From assembly GCA_036279355.1 (NCBI GenBank), contig DASUJH010000007.1, positions 62,001-126,000 of the forward strand: 64,000 nt of DNA, written 5' to 3'. Under the pieces are notes generated by a model. That model was not told the DNA's origin and did not search any database. It worked only from the letters and a program-made list of their open reading frames with translations. This stretch comes from Gemmatimonadales bacterium. GTDB taxonomy: Bacteria > Gemmatimonadota > Gemmatimonadetes > Gemmatimonadales > GWC2-71-9. This document shows positions 19,724 to 27,805 of this stretch, piece after piece. Both the position numbers and the translations under genes were made by a program. Position 1 is the first letter of the stretch; each line of letters begins with the position of its first letter.

Positions 19724-20661
19724 GCGCGCGGGTGATATTGGCGGTGCACCGATCGGAGATACTCGCGGTCCACGTGGGTGTAGAGCTGTGTGGTGGAGAG
19801 ATCGGCGTGGCCGAGCATCTCCTGTACGGCACGCAAGTCGGCGCCGCCTTCCAGGAGATGGGTGGCGAACGTGTGCCGGAGCGTATGTGGCGTCACCCGC
19901 TTGGTGATGCCGGCGCGCTCGGTGCACCGCTTCACGACGCCCCAGGCGCCGACCCGCGAAAGCGGCTCGCCGCGCGCGTTGAGCAGCAGCCGCGCCTTCG
20001 ATTTGCCGCGGTCGAGCGTCGGACGCAGCTCGTGCAGGTACACGGACACCGCGCCAATCACGCGCCGGCCTATCGGCACGAGCCGCTCCTTGCTCCCCTT
20101 GCCGAAGACGCGCACGAGGCCCTCCGTAAGCAGCAGGTCAGCGAGGCCGAGCCCGCAGAGCTCGGAGACGCGAAGCCCGGCGCCGTAGCCCAGCTCCAGC
20201 AGCGCGCGGTCGCGCCAGGCGAGCGGGTCGTCCACGCGTGGCGCCGCGATCAGGGCCTCGACCTCCGCCACGGTGAGCGTGTCGGGGAGCGTGCGCCAGC
20301 GCTGCGGGCTCTCGAGCCGGTCGCTCGGATCCTCGGCCAGGCGCCCCTCGGCCACGAGAAACGCGAAGTAGGTTCGAATTGCGGAGACCTCGCGCCGGAT
20401 CGTCGCGGCGCTCATGCCGACGTCCTTCAGCTGATAGATGAAATCGCGGAGCAGGCTGCGGCTCACCGCGGCCGGGCTCCGCACGCCCTTCGAGATGGCG
20501 AACCGGCCGAGCCCATGGAGATCGTGAAGGTACGCGGCCACGGTGTTGGGGCTATGCCCCGCCTCGAGCGCGAGGTAGTCGCGAAAGCTCTCCAGCCAGA
20601 ACGCGCGCTCGACCTCCGCGCGAAGTCCGGCGGGGTCGCTCCCGGCGCCCACTCCGGTCAC
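19720..20661 (-). CDS. xerD: Site-specific tyrosine recombinase XerD
   Basis: 313 residues, the normal XerD length. The SAM-like core-binding domain (residues 20-110) precedes the catalytic domain. All active-site residues are visible: R164 in AGLRVSEL, K189, H259 and R262 in HTLRHTFATHLLEGG, H285 in LGHADLSTT and Y294. It resolves chromosome dimers at dif with XerC. The symbol could be xerC; the family alone does not decide. GTG start overlaps the dedA stop. Being upstream of an efflux operon without a gap is unusual, but the protein looks chromosomal, not integron- or phage-derived. Confidence 0.92.
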   Translation of the reverse strand: MTGVGAGSDPAGLRAEVERAFWLESFRDYLALEAGHSPNTVAAYLHDLHGLGRFAISKGVRSPAAVSRSLLRDFIYQLKDVGMSAATIRREVSAIRTYFAFLVAEGRLAEDPSDRLESPQRWRTLPDTLTVAEVEALIAAPRVDDPLAWRDRALLELGYGAGLRVSELCGLGLADLLLTEGLVRVFGKGSKERLVPIGRRVIGAVSVYLHELRPTLDRGKSKARLLLNARGEPLSRVGAWGVVKRCTERAGITKRVTPHTLRHTFATHLLEGGADLRAVQEMLGHADLSTTQLYTHVDREYLRSVHRQYHPRA

Positions 20662-21320
20662 GGCGCCTCCCCCGCTTCCGGCGTTCCCTTCGGGCCGTTT
20701 ACGCGCTCGCGCCGCCTGCGCCGCGCCCGCGCGTACGCGAGGGCGAGCCAGAGCGCCACCACCACGGCCGCCGCCACAGCGAGCGCGCGGTTCACCCCGC
20801 CGAGGAGTGCCACGATCGCTCCCCACTCGGCGCCGAGCAGCGCGCCGAGGATGGTGATGCCGCCGTACCAAACGGCCGAATGGGCGGCGATCGGAATCGC
20901 GGTCCGCAACGGCGGAATATCGGAGATGCCCGCGAACGGCGGCACCACGGCCCGGATGCCGGGCAGGAACCGGGCGAGGAAAATGCCGAGGACGCCGAAG
21001 CGGAGGTATTCGCGTCTGATCACGGCGAGTGCGTCCGGCGCGAGTAGCCGGCGGCCACGCTTGGTGGCGAGAAACCGTCGCCCGCGACCGCGCACCGCGA
21101 AGTACACCGCGAGCGCACCACCCACGTTGCAGGTCCACACGACCGTGAATACGCCGAGTGGGGAGGTGACTCCGCGCCTCGAAAGAAAGGCGCCGATCAG
21201 TGCCGCCGCATCGGCCGGCACCGGGGGCACGACGTTTTCAACGGCGGCGAGGAGACCGAGCGTCAGATAGATCGCGAGCGGCGGGAGTGCGGCCAGCCGC
21301 TCGAGCAGCGACTCGATCAG
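20658..21320 (-). CDS. DedA-family membrane protein
   Basis: 220 residues. DedA/SNARE-associated domain with FLARFLPGIRAVVPPFAGIS, the conserved Arg-rich motif, and several membrane segments (IYLTLGLLAAVENVVPPVP, LAVAAAVVVALWLALAYA). DedA proteins act as lipid-carrier flippases or keep membrane homeostasis. No ATG, GTG or TTG fits; the best start is CTG at 21320, which overlaps the ispF stop in the same way as its neighbours (CTGA). An undecaprenyl-phosphate role next to ispF is attractive but unproven. Confidence 0.83.
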   Translation of the reverse strand: MIESLLERLAALPPLAIYLTLGLLAAVENVVPPVPADAAALIGAFLSRRGVTSPLGVFTVVWTCNVGGALAVYFAVRGRGRRFLATKRGRRLLAPDALAVIRREYLRFGVLGIFLARFLPGIRAVVPPFAGISDIPPLRTAIPIAAHSAVWYGGITILGALLGAEWGAIVALLGGVNRALAVAAAVVVALWLALAYARARRRRRERVNGPKGTPEAGEAP

Positions 21321-21820
21321 CGGGCCTCCCTCGCGCCGAGCATGGCGACGGCGAGCACGGCGACACCGTCGCCCCGTCCGATGAAACCCATTCCCTCGTT
21401 GGTCTTGGCCTTGACGCCGATATCGTCCGCCGACACATCGAGACGCGCCGCGAGTGCTGCCGCCATGGGCGCCAGATGTGGCGCGAGCGCCGGCGCTTCG
21501 GTGATCACGGTGAGGTCGGCCTGCCTGAGCGTCCACCCACGGGTGCGGGCGATATCATGCGCCTGGGCCAGCAGCTCGAGCGAGTCGGCGTCCTTCCAGC
21601 GCGGATCGGTATCGGGAAAGTGGCGGCCGATGTCGCCGGCACCCGCCGCACCCAGGATCGCGTCGGTCAGCGCGTGCGCCACCGCATCGGCATCCGAGTG
21701 CCCGGCGAGCCCGAGCGGATGCGGAATCGTGACACCACCCAGAATGAGAGGACGCCCGGGCGCGAAACGGTGGGAGTCGTAGCCGAGTCCGATGCGGAAC
21801 GGGAGGCCCGGCTCCCTCAC
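21317..21820 (-). CDS. ispF: 2-C-methyl-D-erythritol 2,4-cyclodiphosphate synthase
   Basis: 167 residues, standard length. Makes MEcPP in the non-mevalonate isoprenoid pathway, which supplies the menaquinone side chain and undecaprenyl phosphate. Zinc ligands D15, H17 and H49 lie in GYDSHRF and HSDADAVAHALTD; the C-terminal VKAKTNEGMGFIGRGDG closes the active site. The GTG at 21820 overlaps the mqnC stop. The link with menaquinone genes is sensible. No ispD is present, and the protein is not the IspDF fusion. Confidence 0.95.
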   Translation of the reverse strand: MREPGLPFRIGLGYDSHRFAPGRPLILGGVTIPHPLGLAGHSDADAVAHALTDAILGAAGAGDIGRHFPDTDPRWKDADSLELLAQAHDIARTRGWTLRQADLTVITEAPALAPHLAPMAAALAARLDVSADDIGVKAKTNEGMGFIGRGDGVAVLAVAMLGAREAR

Positions 21821-22872
21821 ACCAACACCGTGTAGTCCTGCCGCCGCCGCTTCGGCGTGTAGCCGGCGTCCGTGATGAGCCGCTCGATCTCGCCGAGCGT
21901 CGTACGATAGGTGGTGCCGGCGGCGGAAACGACGTTCTCTTCCATCATCAGGCTGCCGTAGTCGTTGGCGCCGAAGCTCAGCGCCACCTGGCCCACCTTG
22001 TGGCCCATCGTGACCCACGACGACTGCATGTTGGGAACGTTGTCGAGCACGATGCGCGCGATGGCGAGCGTGCGCAGGTAGGTCACCGCGTCGGTCCTGG
22101 GCTGGCGCGACATCGTCGGCGTGCCCTCGGGCTGGAGTGGCCAGCAGATGAACGCGGTGAATCCGCCGGTGCGCGCCTGCACTTCGCGCACGCGAAAGAG
22201 ATGCTCGATCCGGTCGGCGTTGCTCTCGCCCAGCCCGTACATCATCGTGACCGAGGTGCGCATTCCCTGGCGATGCGCCTCCTCCTGGACGCCGAGCCAC
22301 TCGTCGGTGTGCGCCTTCTTGCGCGCGACGCGCCGGCGCACCTCGTCCACCAGGATCTCGCCGCCGCCGCCGGGAATGCTGTCGAGCCCGGCCGCGGCCA
22401 GCTCGCGCACCACGTCGGCCACGGAGAGCGCGAACCGCTCGCTGAAGAAGACGATCTCCGAGGGCGAGAAGCCGTGGATGTGGATCGGGTGGCTGCGCTT
22501 GATGTAACGCATCAGGTCGAGGTACCACTCGAAGGGAATGTACGGGTTGTGCCCCCCTTGCAGCAGAATCTGTACGCCGCCGATCGCCTTGCACTCGTCG
22601 ATCTTGCGTCCGATCTCATCGAAGCTCAGCACGTAGCCTTCGGCATGCTTGGGGCGCCGGTAAAATGCGCAGAAGCCGCAATCGGCGACGCAGACGTTGG
22701 TGTAGTTGATGTTCCGATCGATGATGTAAGTGACGACCGACTCGGGATGGAGCCGCCGGCGCGCCTCGTCGGCCAGCCGGCCGAGCTCCAATAGATCGGC
22801 GTCCTCGTAGAGCGCGAGGTACTCCTTGAACTCACTCGAAGTGCGATCTACAACATCCATGGAGAGTGGCAC
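21817..22872 (-). CDS. mqnC: Cyclic dehypoxanthine futalosine synthase (radical SAM)
   Basis: 351 residues. The radical SAM enzyme that cyclises dehypoxanthinyl futalosine in the futalosine menaquinone pathway. The [4Fe-4S] ligands are C61, C65 and C68 (CVADCGFC, CX3CX2C). IHIHGFSPSEI, GLDSIPGGGGEI and MMYGLGES are family motifs. The first possible start is a GTG that touches the mqnA stop (TAAGTG); an ATG twelve bases on (22860) is an equal candidate. Partner genes mqnA and mqnE lie directly upstream. Confidence 0.95.
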   Translation of the reverse strand: MPLSMDVVDRTSSEFKEYLALYEDADLLELGRLADEARRRLHPESVVTYIIDRNINYTNVCVADCGFCAFYRRPKHAEGYVLSFDEIGRKIDECKAIGGVQILLQGGHNPYIPFEWYLDLMRYIKRSHPIHIHGFSPSEIVFFSERFALSVADVVRELAAAGLDSIPGGGGEILVDEVRRRVARKKAHTDEWLGVQEEAHRQGMRTSVTMMYGLGESNADRIEHLFRVREVQARTGGFTAFICWPLQPEGTPTMSRQPRTDAVTYLRTLAIARIVLDNVPNMQSSWVTMGHKVGQVALSFGANDYGSLMMEENVVSAAGTTYRTTLGEIERLITDAGYTPKRRRQDYTVLV

Positions 22873-23694
22873 TTATGCGGCTGAAATAAAGGACAGTGAG
22901 CCGTCGGGCACGAGGCCGTCCCTGGTCAAGCGGCGGAAGAAGTCGGTGAGGCCGGCCAGATGCGCGTAGCTCAACGCGTAATCGAGGTCGCCGAGATAGG
23001 CGCGGCAGACGGGCTCCGGCACTGCGGTTTGCCGTGCGGCCGCGGCGGCCAGCTCGTCGAGATGCCCGAGCCCCCACGCGCGCGACTCGAGCAACTGCTC
23101 GTGTACCCGGCGCACCTCGGCGGCCGGCGCGTTCCGCCGCGCGGCCCAGACCGCGAACACGAACGGAAGTCCGGTCCACTCCTGCCACGCGGCGCCCAGG
23201 TCCACGGTGATCGGATAGCGCCGTTCGGCCGTGAGCATCAGCGCCGCATCGCCGATTACGAGCACCGCCTCGTGCGGAAAGCCCGCGAGTGCCTCGAGGT
23301 CTCCCGCCTCCGCGCGCACGGTGGCGAACCGTGGTGTGATGTGCCACCGGTGACGCGATAACAATTCGAGCAGCAGCACCGACGTGCGCGACGAGGCCGT
23401 GAGCAGCACCGTGCAGTCCGACAGCTCCGCGACGGGCCGCCGGCTGAAGAGCGCCACGCTGTGCACCGGCCCGTCGCAGGTGATGGCGAGATCGGGCAGG
23501 AGATGATAGGCCGCCGCGTTCCGCGCGTACTCGACGGCCGACACCACGCTCACGTCTAGCTCGCCGGCCGCGAGCAGATCGTTGAGCTCCGACGCAGTGC
23601 CGGTCACGAGCTCGGCCGGCACCGGCACCAGCGCGCGATCGATGGCGCCATACACCGGGTAGCAGTTGATCCAGGGAATCCGCCCGAGCCTCAT
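22873..23694 (-). CDS. mqnA: Chorismate dehydratase
   Basis: 273 residues. Dehydrates chorismate to 3-enolpyruvyl-benzoate, the entry step of the futalosine pathway. It has the periplasmic-binding-protein-like fold of the MqnA/MqnD family. It begins RLGRIPWINCYPVYGAID, a MqnA hallmark. EYARNAAAYHLLPDLAI and VALFSRRPVAEL follow. The N-terminal motif and the neighbouring mqnE and mqnC favour MqnA over MqnD. ATG overlaps the mqnE stop by 4 bp. Confidence 0.92.
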   Translation of the reverse strand: MRLGRIPWINCYPVYGAIDRALVPVPAELVTGTASELNDLLAAGELDVSVVSAVEYARNAAAYHLLPDLAITCDGPVHSVALFSRRPVAELSDCTVLLTASSRTSVLLLELLSRHRWHITPRFATVRAEAGDLEALAGFPHEAVLVIGDAALMLTAERRYPITVDLGAAWQEWTGLPFVFAVWAARRNAPAAEVRRVHEQLLESRAWGLGHLDELAAAAARQTAVPEPVCRAYLGDLDYALSYAHLAGLTDFFRRLTRDGLVPDGSLSFISAA

Positions 23695-24902
23695 GCGGCG
23701 TGCACCACGGGCAATGCCGCGCCGCGCCGGTGCGCCCGCCCGTCGGGGTGCTCCGGCGGTGGCGGATCGTCGAAGGCGTCCCGCACGACGCGGTAGAGGC
23801 TATCGCGCTCGACGGGCCGGCGCCCCGCCCCTCGGATGAGCCGCACCAACTCGAGGTAGGGCAGGCCCATGGCGGTGCGCGCGCCGGCTTCATGATAGAT
23901 CCGCTCGTACACCACCGTGCCCTCGACATCGTCGCACCCGAAGTTGAGCGCAATCTGCGACAGGAACGGCGTCACCATGGGCCAGTGGGTCTTGACATGC
24001 AACACGTTGTCGAGAAAAAGCCGCGCGACCGCGATGTTCTTGAGATCCTCGTGGCCCGTGGTGGCCGTGCCGACGCGGCCCAGGTCCTCGCCCAGGTCGT
24101 TGTGGTCGGGGTGATACGCGAGCGGAATGTAGGTGAGAAACCCGCCGGTCTCGTCCTGCAATGCGCGCAGCATGCTCAGGTGCTCGATCCGGTCCGCCGC
24201 CGTCTCCACGTGACCGTAGAGCATGGTGCAGTTGGTCGGGAGGCCTAGCGCGTGCGCGGTGCGATGCACCATGATCCACTCCTCGCCGGTGAGTTTCCGC
24301 TCGGCGATCGTGGCGCGGACCGCGGTGCTGAACACTTCGGCGCCACCGCCCGGGAGGCTCGTGAGGCCGGCCTCCTTGAGCGCCACCAGCACCTCGCGCA
24401 CGCTCGACCGCTCGATCCGCGCGAGGTGCGCGATTTCGACGGCGGTGAGCGCCTTCACGTGCACCTCGGGGTGGCGCTCCTTGAGGCCGCGGATCATGTC
24501 CGTGTAATACGAAAGGCGGAGCTTGGGGTGCAGCCCGCCCACGATGTGGAACTCCCGCGTCGGCGCGCCGCGCGCCTGCTCCGCCTCGGCGAACACGTCG
24601 TCGAGCGAGCGGGTGTAGGCTCCCGCTTCCTTCGGCAGCCGCGCGAACGAGCAGAAGACGCAGGTGTTGCGCAGGACGCAGACGTTGGTCGGATTGATGT
24701 GCTGGTTGGCGCTGAAGAAGACGCGGTCGCCGTTGACGCGTCGGTTGGCCGCGTCGGCCAGCGCGCCGAGACCCAGCAGGTCCGCCGTGGCGTAGAGCGT
24801 GAGCCCGTCGGCAGCCTCGAGCCGCTGGCCACCGAGCACCTTCTCGCCGATCGGGCGGAGCGCGGGATCGGCGAGGCGGCCGAGGTCGGGTGCGCGGGAC
24901 AT
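23691..24902 (-). CDS. mqnE: Aminofutalosine synthase (radical SAM)
   Basis: 403 residues. Joins 3-enolpyruvyl-benzoate to the adenosyl group of SAM to give aminofutalosine. The cluster-binding cysteines are C75, C81 and C84 (CVLRNTCVFC), a CX5CX2C spacing, where the neighbouring MqnC has CX3CX2C. Other motifs are normal for the family: EFHIVGGLHPKL, KALTAVEIAHL, LTSLPGGGAEVF, MLYGHVETAADR. It lies 5 bp after the cysteine dioxygenase gene. mqnB and mqnD are not in the window. Confidence 0.93.
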   Translation of the reverse strand: MSRAPDLGRLADPALRPIGEKVLGGQRLEAADGLTLYATADLLGLGALADAANRRVNGDRVFFSANQHINPTNVCVLRNTCVFCSFARLPKEAGAYTRSLDDVFAEAEQARGAPTREFHIVGGLHPKLRLSYYTDMIRGLKERHPEVHVKALTAVEIAHLARIERSSVREVLVALKEAGLTSLPGGGAEVFSTAVRATIAERKLTGEEWIMVHRTAHALGLPTNCTMLYGHVETAADRIEHLSMLRALQDETGGFLTYIPLAYHPDHNDLGEDLGRVGTATTGHEDLKNIAVARLFLDNVLHVKTHWPMVTPFLSQIALNFGCDDVEGTVVYERIYHEAGARTAMGLPYLELVRLIRGAGRRPVERDSLYRVVRDAFDDPPPPEHPDGRAHRRGAALPVVHAA

Positions 24903-24907
24903 CGTAT

Positions 24908-25486
24908 CTACGCCGTGTAGTGCAGCTCGCGGAATTCCCGCCGGTAGCGGCCCTCACCGCTCGGCTCGAAAACGTGGCAGTAGGTCATCTCCCCACCGTA
25001 CACGTGGATCGTCACCGCGGGCGCCCGGTCCGGATTCTCGATGCGGTGATACTCGAACGGCGGAATGAGCGCCCCCGCCTCGCCCCTGCCCGCGAGCACG
25101 ACGGTTTCCTGCCGGAACTCGACCAGATCCAGCTCGGGATCGCCGCCGCTCACCGAGTATGACGTGACCTTGATGCGCCCGCGATAGACGCACTCCACGC
25201 ACCACGTGCCGGCGTGGTCGTGAAGCGGCGTGCCCTGGCTCCGGTCCCAGACCATGGCGATCACCGTGTAGCGGCCCGCCGGATCGCGATGGAGCAGCCG
25301 GCGCGCATAGCGATCGGGCGCGGGCACGAGAAAGCGCGCGTCGAGCAGCGCCTCGCCCGCGTGCATCACGTCGATCAACACCTGCTTCACCCGGCGGCAG
25401 CGGCCCGCGTCGTCGCGCACGGCCACGGCATCATCGAGGCGATGGATCAACTGCTCGACGGCGGCGGATGGTACGGTGGATGTCAT
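24908..25486 (-). CDS. Cysteine dioxygenase (cupin)
   Basis: 192-residue cupin matching cysteine dioxygenase, which oxidises L-cysteine to cysteine sulfinate with iron and oxygen. Iron ligands are H89, H91 (TPLHDHAGTWC) and H147 (EYHRIENP). R62 fits the substrate-carboxylate Arg of true CDO (not the Gln of thiol dioxygenases). C96 and Y163 sit where mammalian CDO forms its Cys-Tyr crosslink. AAGGAGG lies 5 nt before the ATG. It is the first gene of the mqn unit, an unexplained pairing. Confidence 0.87.
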   Translation of the reverse strand: MTSTVPSAAVEQLIHRLDDAVAVRDDAGRCRRVKQVLIDVMHAGEALLDARFLVPAPDRYARRLLHRDPAGRYTVIAMVWDRSQGTPLHDHAGTWCVECVYRGRIKVTSYSVSGGDPELDLVEFRQETVVLAGRGEAGALIPPFEYHRIENPDRAPAVTIHVYGGEMTYCHVFEPSGEGRYRREFRELHYTA

Positions 25487-25514
25487 GCGACCCTCCTTGC
25501 GTTCGAGCGCGATG

Positions 25515-26780
25515 CTACCCGCGCCAGCCGCGCACGGCCAGCGTCACGTTGTGCCCGCCGAAGCCGAACGAGTTCGAGAGCGCCACGTTGACCGGCCGTT
25601 CCACTTTCTGGTTCGGGGCGGAGTCGAGATCGCACTCGGGGTCAGGGTGGAATTGGTTGATGGTCGGAGGAATGACCCCGCAGCGCGCCACGAGGAGCGA
25701 TACGGCAAACTCGAGCGCGCCCGCGCCGCCGAGCAGGTGCCCGGTCATCGATTTGGTGGAGGCGAATACGAGCTGGCGGGCACGCGGCCCGAAGAGCGAC
25801 TTCACCGCCTGGGTTTCCGCCACGTCGCCTTGCGGGGTCGAAGTGCCGTGGGCGTTGATGTAGTCGACGTCCGCGGGGTCAATGGCGCCGTCGGCGAGGC
25901 AATCGGCCATGGACTGGCGGGCGCCGGCACCGCCCTCGGGCGGTTGGGCCATATGGAACGCGTCGTCGCTCATTCCGTAGCCCAGCACCTCCCCCAGAAT
26001 CGTGGCGCCCCGCGCCTCGGCGTGCTCCAGGCTCTCGAGTATGATTGACGCGGCGCCGTCGCCCAATACGAAGCCGTCGCGGTCGCGGTCGAAGGGGCGG
26101 CTCGCCGTCTCGGGCGAATCGTTGCGGGTGGAGAGCGCCTTCATGTTCTGGAACCCCGCCACCGTGAGCCCGGTGATGGCGGCCTCGGCGCCACCCGCGA
26201 TCATCACGTCCACCTTGCCGTGCTGCACCAGCCGGTACGCCTCGCCGATGGCGTGCGCCGACGACGCGCAGGCCGACACGGTGCAGAAGTTCGGGCCCTT
26301 GAGCCCGTAGCGGATGGCGACGAGCCCGGCAGCGATGTTGGGGATGTACATCGGAACGAAGAATGGCGAGACGCGGTCGGGGCCCTTGAGAAGATAGGCG
26401 CTGCAGTTGTCCTCGTAAGTCTGCATCCCGCCGATCCCGCTGCCGATGATGACGCCGGTGCGCGTCGCCGGAAATCTCCCCTCGAGCCCGGCCCGGCTCA
26501 CGGCCTGGTGCGTGGCCGCGAGCGCGAACTGCGCGAAGAGGTCGTAGCGCCGCGCCTCCTTCCTGTCCATGTAGCGGGAGGCGTCGAAGCCCTTCACCTC
26601 GCAGGCGAAGCGGACCTGCAGCCTGGCGGGATCGAACTTGGTGATCGGCGCCGCACCGGACTTGCCCGCCACGAGCGCGGACCAGGTGGAGTCGACGTCG
26701 TTGCCGACGGGAGTGACGAGCCCTAAGCCGGTGACGACGACCCGCCGAGTGGCGACCGCAGTGCCCACGGGTGCACCCAA
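25515..26780 (-). CDS. fabF: 3-oxoacyl-ACP synthase II
   Basis: 421 residues from a TTG at 26780 (a GTG at 26768 would remove four). Elongating ketoacyl-ACP synthase of type II fatty-acid synthesis. The Cys-His-His active site is present: C171 in TVSACASSAH, His in NAHGTSTPQGD and His in STKSMTGHLLGG. RRVVVTGLGLVTPVGND is the family N-terminus. It lies 1 bp after acpP, the usual fab order, and is the last gene of the operon, 28 bp from the cysteine dioxygenase gene. Confidence 0.96.
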   Translation of the reverse strand: MGAPVGTAVATRRVVVTGLGLVTPVGNDVDSTWSALVAGKSGAAPITKFDPARLQVRFACEVKGFDASRYMDRKEARRYDLFAQFALAATHQAVSRAGLEGRFPATRTGVIIGSGIGGMQTYEDNCSAYLLKGPDRVSPFFVPMYIPNIAAGLVAIRYGLKGPNFCTVSACASSAHAIGEAYRLVQHGKVDVMIAGGAEAAITGLTVAGFQNMKALSTRNDSPETASRPFDRDRDGFVLGDGAASIILESLEHAEARGATILGEVLGYGMSDDAFHMAQPPEGGAGARQSMADCLADGAIDPADVDYINAHGTSTPQGDVAETQAVKSLFGPRARQLVFASTKSMTGHLLGGAGALEFAVSLLVARCGVIPPTINQFHPDPECDLDSAPNQKVERPVNVALSNSFGFGGHNVTLAVRGWRG

Positions 26781-26781
26781 G

Positions 26782-27021
26782 CTACTTCCCGATCTTCTGG
26801 TGAAGATACGTCATCGCATCGCCCACGGTGCGGAGTTTTTCCGCCTCTTCGTCGGGGATGTCGATGTCGAATTCCTTCTCGAAGGCCATCACGAGCTCGA
26901 CCGTGTCCAGGCTGTCGGCGCCGAGGTCCTCCATGAAGCTCGCCTCGGGGGTCAGTTTCTCGCGCTCCACCCCCAGCTCCTCGACGATGATGTCCTTGAC
27001 CTTTTCGTCCACGTCGCTCAT
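26782..27021 (-). CDS. acpP: Acyl carrier protein
   Basis: 79 residues, acidic. S37 in [10 protein letters not shown] is the phosphopantetheine site. The ATG at 27021 gives the standard ACP start [10 protein letters not shown]; a longer open frame upstream would add twelve residues unlike any ACP and is rejected. It carries growing acyl chains between FabD, FabH, FabG and FabF and donates to PlsX. Confidence 0.97.
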   Translation of the reverse strand: MSDVDEKVKDIIVEELGVEREKLTPEASFMEDLGADSLDTVELVMAFEKEFDIDIPDEEAEKLRTVGDAMTYLHQKIGK

Positions 27022-27064
27022 GTCGTCCTCGTCCCAGATTAAAGGTCCGCCCTCCACGACCCGA

Positions 27065-27805
27065 TCACATCGCCATCCCGCCGTCCACGATCAGCACCTG
27101 CCCGGTGATGTAACGCGCCAGGTCCGAGACCAGAAAGAGCACGGCCCCGGCGATATCTTCGGGGCGGCCCAGCCGACCGAGCGGAATGTCCTGTAATAAC
27201 GACTCCTTCGCTTCGACCGGCAAGGCATCGGTCATGTCGGTTTCGATGAACCCGGGGGCCACGCAATTCACCAGGATATTGCGGCTGGCGTACTCCCGTG
27301 CCACCGACCGGGTGAAGCCCACGAGCCCCGCCTTGCTCGCCGCGTAATTGGCCTGCCCCTTGTTGCCCATGAGGCCGACGATGCTCGAGACGTTCACGAC
27401 GCGTCCGGCGCGGCGCTTGAGCATGCCACGCGTCGCCGCCTTGGTGACGAGGAACGCGCCCTTGAGATTGGTATCGAGCACCGAATCCCACTCGTCCTCG
27501 CTCATCCGGAGCAGGAGCTGATCGCGGGTTATGCCGGCATTGTTCACCACGATGTCGAGCGGGCCCAGGGCGCGCTCCGCCGCGGCAACGACCGCATCCA
27601 CCTGCGCCGCGTCGGTGACCTCGCATGCGAAGCCCGCGGCGCCCTCGCCAAGTACGGCGGCGGCGGCTTCGGCGCGCGCCAGGTCACGCCCGGTGAGGGC
27701 CACACGCGCCCCCGCCGCGTGCAGCTCCTCGGCGATCGAGCGGCCGATGCCGCGGGTCCCGCCAGTGATGAGCGCGACCTTGCCGCCGAGATCCACCGCA
27801 GTCAC
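27065..27805 (-). CDS. fabG: 3-oxoacyl-ACP reductase
   Basis: 246-residue short-chain dehydrogenase. NADPH motif TGGTRGIG (residues 14-21), NNAG at 88-91 and catalytic S141, Y154, K158 (YAASK). [13 protein letters not shown] and [10 protein letters not shown] are FabG-specific. GTG start overlaps the fabD stop. It reduces 3-oxoacyl-ACP in each elongation cycle. Confidence 0.96.
   Translation of the reverse strand: MTAVDLGGKVALITGGTRGIGRSIAEELHAAGARVALTGRDLARAEAAAAVLGEGAAGFACEVTDAAQVDAVVAAAERALGPLDIVVNNAGITRDQLLLRMSEDEWDSVLDTNLKGAFLVTKAATRGMLKRRAGRVVNVSSIVGLMGNKGQANYAASKAGLVGFTRSVAREYASRNILVNCVAPGFIETDMTDALPVEAKESLLQDIPLGRLGRPEDIAGAVLFLVSDLARYITGQVLIVDGGMAM

Noticed and set aside
19720-20661. 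xerD-like gene as a phage or integron integrase marking a mobile element
   Set aside because: Length, core domain and catalytic motif fit housekeeping XerD; no attachment site, transposase, phage genes or tRNA lie around it.
27022-27057. Longer acpP start adding twelve residues
   Set aside because: The added residues do not resemble ACP and the usual ACP N-terminus begins at the ATG at 27021.
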